Assembly: GCA_015501585.1 (NCBI GenBank)
Contig: JADNRY010000013.1
Location: 248,001 to 312,000 of the forward strand
Source of the DNA: Rhodocollybia butyracea
Lineage: Eukaryota; Basidiomycota; Agaricomycetes; Agaricales; Omphalotaceae
Length of the DNA stretch: 64,000 nucleotides
Reading direction: 5' to 3'
How positions within the stretch are numbered: position 1 is the stretch's first letter; the number at the start of each line of letters is the position of its first letter. Both the position numbers and the translations under genes were made by a program. Shown here in pieces: positions 59,742-64,000 of this stretch. Below the pieces are notes generated by a model that had not been told where the DNA came from, did no database searches, and was given only the letters and a program-made list of their open reading frames with translations.

Positions 59742-59904
59742 TGATCTTTAGACGCCCATCTCTGAGCAAAAGGTATATCGGTACTTAAACGAAAGATACA
59801 GATTAAGTACGGGAGCCACTTGCAGCTACGTCGCTTGGGCCGTGTATTCATATATCATATCATCCTCTCCGGAAGAGAACTTGGTCTGCTGTGTCATACG
59901 CTTG

Positions 59905-61999
59905 TCATCCCATCATCATCATCGCTGCAAATGGGTTTTCTAAAGCAAAGGATGTAAGAATTATAAGAGTATATAGAGTACAATACTCACTACTACCCCA
60001 GTGCATTGGAACACGAGTGACCGTACTAGATGGACTGGAGGGCCCATCAGCTTGTTCTTGATTGTTACCAGAGATACCGGAAGTAGAAGGCGGGGGACCT
60101 GGAGGAGGCGCATATTGATTTATGCTTTGTCCGGGAGCTAGCGGGAGCGCCTTATCCATATTTAGATTGTCAGACCGAGTATCAGATGATTTTGACCGCC
60201 TCAAGCTCGTGTCATGACCTGGGACTAGCGAACTTGCCGAAGTAATGGATGACCTTGAGCGTCTGTGGGAAGGGGATGCCGAGGAAGAAGAGGGTATAGA
60301 TAAAGAAGAGACTGGGGGAAGAGAGGGTTCGGGCATTCCCATGGACGGTGTCCTCCCTCTGGTTGCCGTCGATGCCATTGACGTTGCGGATGAAGGCGGC
60401 CTTTGAGGTGTCCTCGATGGAGGTGGCCCTGGGGGAGGTGCGTATCGTGTAAAGGCCGGCGGTGGATCTATAGACGGCGTAGTATTTAAGGGTCGCTGGT
60501 TTCCCGTTTGTGTAGTTGGCGTTTCAGGCGAAACGGGAACCGTACTTGCTGTCTCTCCATAACTGGGGAGGTCATCAGAACCCATTCCTTGTCCAGCTTG
60601 TCCTGTAGTGGCGCCCCCACCTTCACGACCTTGATCGGCTATCCGCAAGAGTACATCCCTACGATAACGCTCCAGTTCATTATTACATTCCTTCAGTACC
60701 TCACTAGCTTCCAGGACGTCTGCACCAGCAAGTTGAGTACGTCGTCTGGCCGCGCGGAGTTGTGCTTTTAGCTGTCAAGCCCAATTAGAATTTGAACAAA
60801 GAATGAGAGGAGAACACATACTCTCAGATGTGTAGCCGCCAGCTCTTTCTTGTTGTTCTCGATTTTGTCTAAGCATTGGTAACTATAGAATTATAATGGA
60901 GAAACGTGGAATACTCACGATGCGCCCGAATATCTGAAAACAAGTTGTCGAAGAAAACGTCTCCGAAGAGGGATCTGCGTTTGATGGTAAGCAAAAACGT
61001 CTTGAGCCTTATCAGACAATCTACTTACATGTCATATACCTTTAACGGTCCAATAGTCTGAACATCGGCTGATGTGCGTTGAGCTTGATTCAGAAGCATC
61101 TCTGCTTTGGCAGCATATGTTGCGGCATTTGCTAATGCATCGCGTTCCATCATATCTGAAAGGCTACAAAAGAAAAGTTAGATGCTAGACCAGCAAGCAT
61201 AGAATAGGTAAATTCTCACTTTCCGCCACCATATACGTCCCAGGTCGAATATCCCAGGGCCTGGTCGATCTTCTTTATCCCCATCCCGAGCATTTGATCC
61301 GCCTGGGTGAGCAAGTTTACAGCTTGTGAATGGGAATTGAGCACCGCTTGTAAACGATCATAGGTCGCTTGAGCAGACTTGAATTCTTCTTCAAGGACGT
61401 CGTCGCGGGGAAATTCCGTTGTTGGACCGTCAAAGACCGAATGGTACAAGTTGGATATCTCCTGTTTCGTCAAGTCTAATCGAGTACTTTTTTCTTCAAG
61501 ATCTGATTTCTACTTGGAGACCGATTGAGAATTTCTGCTCACAAAAGCAAAGAAAATATACGAACAACTCTCTTCGCTTCATCAATCATATTCTCCAGCA
61601 TTGTTTGCTTGCCTCGCTCACGCATCTCGTTCTCTAGTGCCTCAATGTACTCCCTTGAAATGCGTGATAAATACAATAACAACCCTCCGAACTGTCTTAC
61701 CGTTCCTCTTTCTCCTTCTTCGCCTCAAGCTTTTCCACTCCTGCCTTTCCCTTCAATCTTGCTGTCAGCCTTCGTCTTGTCGAGTCCCGCAGTTCTTCAT
61801 GCTCTTTCCTCTCTTTCTTAGTCTTGTCTCCGAGGCCCTTCACCATTTCTTGCACGCTCTGGAGCTCCGCCTGCAAGTCACGTAGATAACTCGTTTGTTG
61901 TTTCAAAGCTGAAGGTGCATATTGAAGCGAATCGAGAGTCTGAAGAAGAGATAGATGGTACGGGGCTATAGATATTATCTGAGAAGATGTTGAGGCCAT
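59905..61999 (-). CDS. Coiled-coil protein with proline-rich C-terminus, unknown function
   Basis: From MASTSSQIISIAPYHLSLLQ, the first 100 residues are a coiled coil (YLRDLQAELQSVQEMVKGL, then a Lys/Glu-rich helix). Later exons give EYIEALENEMRERGKQTML, TKQEISNLYHSVFDGPTTEF, DQMLGMGIKKIDQALGYSTW, SDMMERDALANAATYAAKAE, SLFGDVFFDNLFSDIRAH and QLRAARRRTQLAGADVLEAS. The last 240 residues are disordered with two copies of YAPPPGPPPS and many SR clusters, ending NPFAAMMMMG. Helix and loop pattern suggest a BAR-like or eisosome-like membrane coat protein, but I see no diagnostic motif. An upstream exon is likely: VLFDDIKALTPTDTDSPLT is open in frame before the chosen ATG, after an acceptor at about 62056. 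The start is therefore uncertain. Confidence 0.6.
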
Positions 62000-62165
62000 G
62001 GTAAGCGGAGAATCGGTATCGGTGGGGGTGAGCGCTTTTATATCATCGAAAAGGACCTGAGAAAGCTGTATATGTTAGTTCTTCCTACGATAGGCACACA
62101 CAGCCTCACCCAGCAATGCTGTGCTGCTTGTATCTAAATCTAATCTAATCGCAAGGTATTCAATT

Positions 62166-63882
62166 TCATACTTCTTCGCTGCCTGGAAGAACCAAGTCCC
62201 CGATATCTTCTTCTGTTAGTGCATCCTCTGGATTTGCAACTTCACGAACATGAATGACTAGCCGGGAACACAGTATTGAGTGCATGACACGCAAAGGACT
62301 AAAGTATACATGAGAGTCAAGGAACTTCAAGTTTCAGTGAAAATCAGCACGTACGTATTTAGAACTTGAAGTTGAGGCTGACCAGAGAGGACCAGAGTCA
62401 AATGTTACATCGGTGCGAGTAATCAGGTACATATCACTCACCGGAGCAAATACCAGGACCAAGACGTTGCCGAGCGTTATCGCTAGTTTTATGTTAGCTA
62501 CTTATTGCCACCAGAAAACAAACTCACGCAGTATGCACATAAAAAACAGTATGCCTGTAATCCTTAGAGAAGACACTCGCTGTGATTAGGTTTGAACATA
62601 CCATCACGATAAAAGTTTACGAGAACGCCCTGGCTTGCGGCGAAGAACCCATACTTGGAATCTAGCGATTGCGTTGGTTTACATTAATAACGAAAGAGTG
62701 GGCGCACAGTGACAATCCCGAAAGCCCTGCCAGAAAGTTAATGCTACCACCACTGAAAGGTCAGATTGTCAGCCAATCTTCTCACTATTACAGAGCGTTG
62801 AACTCACCTGTTTCACCCACCAAGAGAGATACGTAGTTGACCATCCCATCTTTATTTTCGCCGGCAAGGAAACACGAGGGATATCCTCCCACTGACACTA
62901 TTGGCTCTGGATAACGCTTAGTACCGACCATGGGTTGAGAGACTCAGTCGACTCGTGTACCTGAAAATGAACCCGTCCATTTTACGATAGCTAGTAGATC
63001 CACGACGGAGATGAACTAAAGAAATGAACTTCAGACAAATTATCAGCCGTTACTATAGAGCTGGACACTTACAACCCATTGGAGAACAAGGATCAAGAGG
63101 ACTTTGCGAGATCTTTGGCACATGGCGTAAGTGCGTATCATCAGTATTACTGGTAGCCTATTTAGCTTGATTGTCAATATATTCATTATACGCACTGTCA
63201 GAAATTCCTATTCCGAGACCAGAGAAGACTTTACGAGGGTAGGTCAGTCTAGCCCATAACACGGCAGTGTGATATAAAGCTTACTGGTGTTAAAAGTCAT
63301 GGTGCGATTACAAGACTAGCAAAAAATCAAAGAATAGTCAAGATGGTACATGGTGATGCACGCGTACCACAGTGTCAATATAGGGATTTAATTTCTCTGT
63401 ATTATTGTTAGCCTGCTGAAGAGTTTCGTTTTGACGTCTTCACCTTCGATGGCCAATATCGTATCGATAAAAGGAGAATAACGCGTGAAAAGATAGAGAA
63501 CTTTGATCCAGCCCCAATTCGAAAACCATACGTAGGCTACCTGGTAATATCCATGGAATTGGGACCTCGCATTAAGGTTTGTGTCGATCATGGCACCCAC
63601 CTCCTGAGAGAAGGAAAGAATATAGTCGTAGGTCTGATGTACATTACGGTGTTGGTTCAGCCTCTGTGGCGGAATACTGACTGGAGACTCACCAAAAGAG
63701 TGAGCATTGCGACTAAATTTACTTCCTGATTGAGTGCACGCTACCAACTGCGACTTTGAAGGTGAATCAATTACCTTGAGTATACTAGAGAACGATGAGT
63801 GTATTCCACAGCATAAAGCAGCAGTGCTTACTATTACAATATGAGAGTCAATTAAAATAGATGTGATATTATCCGTGGCCAT
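62166..63882 (-). CDS. Multi-pass membrane protein, DUF6533-like
   Basis: Starts MATDNITSILIDSHIVI. The next recognisable exon has YQVAYVWFSNWGWIKVLYLF and TRYSPFIDTILAIE, which is the aromatic DUF6533-type motif of agaric seven-helix proteins. More hydrophobic short exons lie between 62500 and 63340. The last exon reads SILCSRLVIHVREVANPEDA then LTEEDIGDLVLPGSEEV and stops at 62166. The middle exons are too short for me to place all borders. Such proteins look like fungal-specific receptors or channels, but no function is known. At its 3' end the gene nearly touches the leftward coiled-coil gene (167 bases). Confidence 0.65.
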
Positions 63883-64000
63883 CGTTTTGTCCAGCAAAAT
63901 CGATAGAAGAATGGCAATATTAAGATGAGGAGGGGGGGAAAAAGACAAGAAAGGAACGATGAGACAACCTTTTGTCTAAACAATCAAAGTTGGCCAATTT

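Overview
The window is nuclear DNA of a filamentous fungus, almost certainly a mushroom-forming basidiomycete (Agaricomycetes, probably Agaricales). Protein-coding genes are cut by many short introns, mostly 46-65 nt and GT-AG. Gene content combines conserved eukaryotic housekeeping genes with families typical of agarics: F-box proteins, GPI-anchored serine-rich proteins, a DUF6533-like multi-pass protein and a large-insert G-alpha. I see no tRNA, rRNA, CRISPR array, integrase or intact transposon. Exon models were spliced by eye from reading-frame continuity, splice signals and family resemblance; no alignment program was run.

Layout. 0.2-3.3 kb: a twin-cassette soluble ABC ATPase and a small secreted GPI-type protein. 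4.5-6.5 kb: an unknown, distantly kinase-like protein. 7.5-9.1 kb: succinyl-CoA ligase alpha subunit (10 exons). 9.1-11.6 kb: gene-poor. 11.6-12.6 kb: translation factor eEF1B with two micro-exons. 13.4-15.2 kb: F-box protein. 15.4-17.2 kb: HD-domain cyanamide hydratase-like enzyme and a DUF202 membrane protein, the latter divergent from OXA1 (17.3-18.8 kb). 19.0-21.2 kb: GPI-anchored protein and the SNARE YKT6. 21.4-23.6 kb: a modular protein with an MLKL/HeLo-like helical N-terminus, tandem repeats, an Asn-rich motif and an RG-rich tail. 23.9-34.3 kb: SET5-like methyltransferase, a very large RasGEF, histone chaperone ASF1 and a PARG-like macrodomain protein. 35.2-41.9 kb: FAD monooxygenase and TFIIIC subunit TFC4. 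42.5-46.5 kb: F-box protein, a 17-bp minisatellite and a Mid2-like membrane protein. 47.0-53.1 kb: lunapark, a CBF1-like bHLH factor and an Na+/H+ exchanger. 53.5-55.8 kb: G-alpha. 58.2-63.9 kb: an F-box-like protein, a coiled-coil/proline-rich protein and a DUF6533-like membrane protein.

The genes form no obvious pathway cluster. Several touch signalling (RasGEF, G-alpha), chromatin (SET5, ASF1, PARG-like), membrane traffic (YKT6, LNP1, NHX) and mitochondria (OXA1, LSC1, ABC ATPase). The most unusual gene is the MLKL-like modular protein at 21.4 kb. A second striking feature is a cluster of one-base frame breaks in conserved genes between about 43.5 and 53 kb; genes outside it, with the exception of one at 5.7 kb, splice cleanly. 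This points to local sequence errors or real gene decay.
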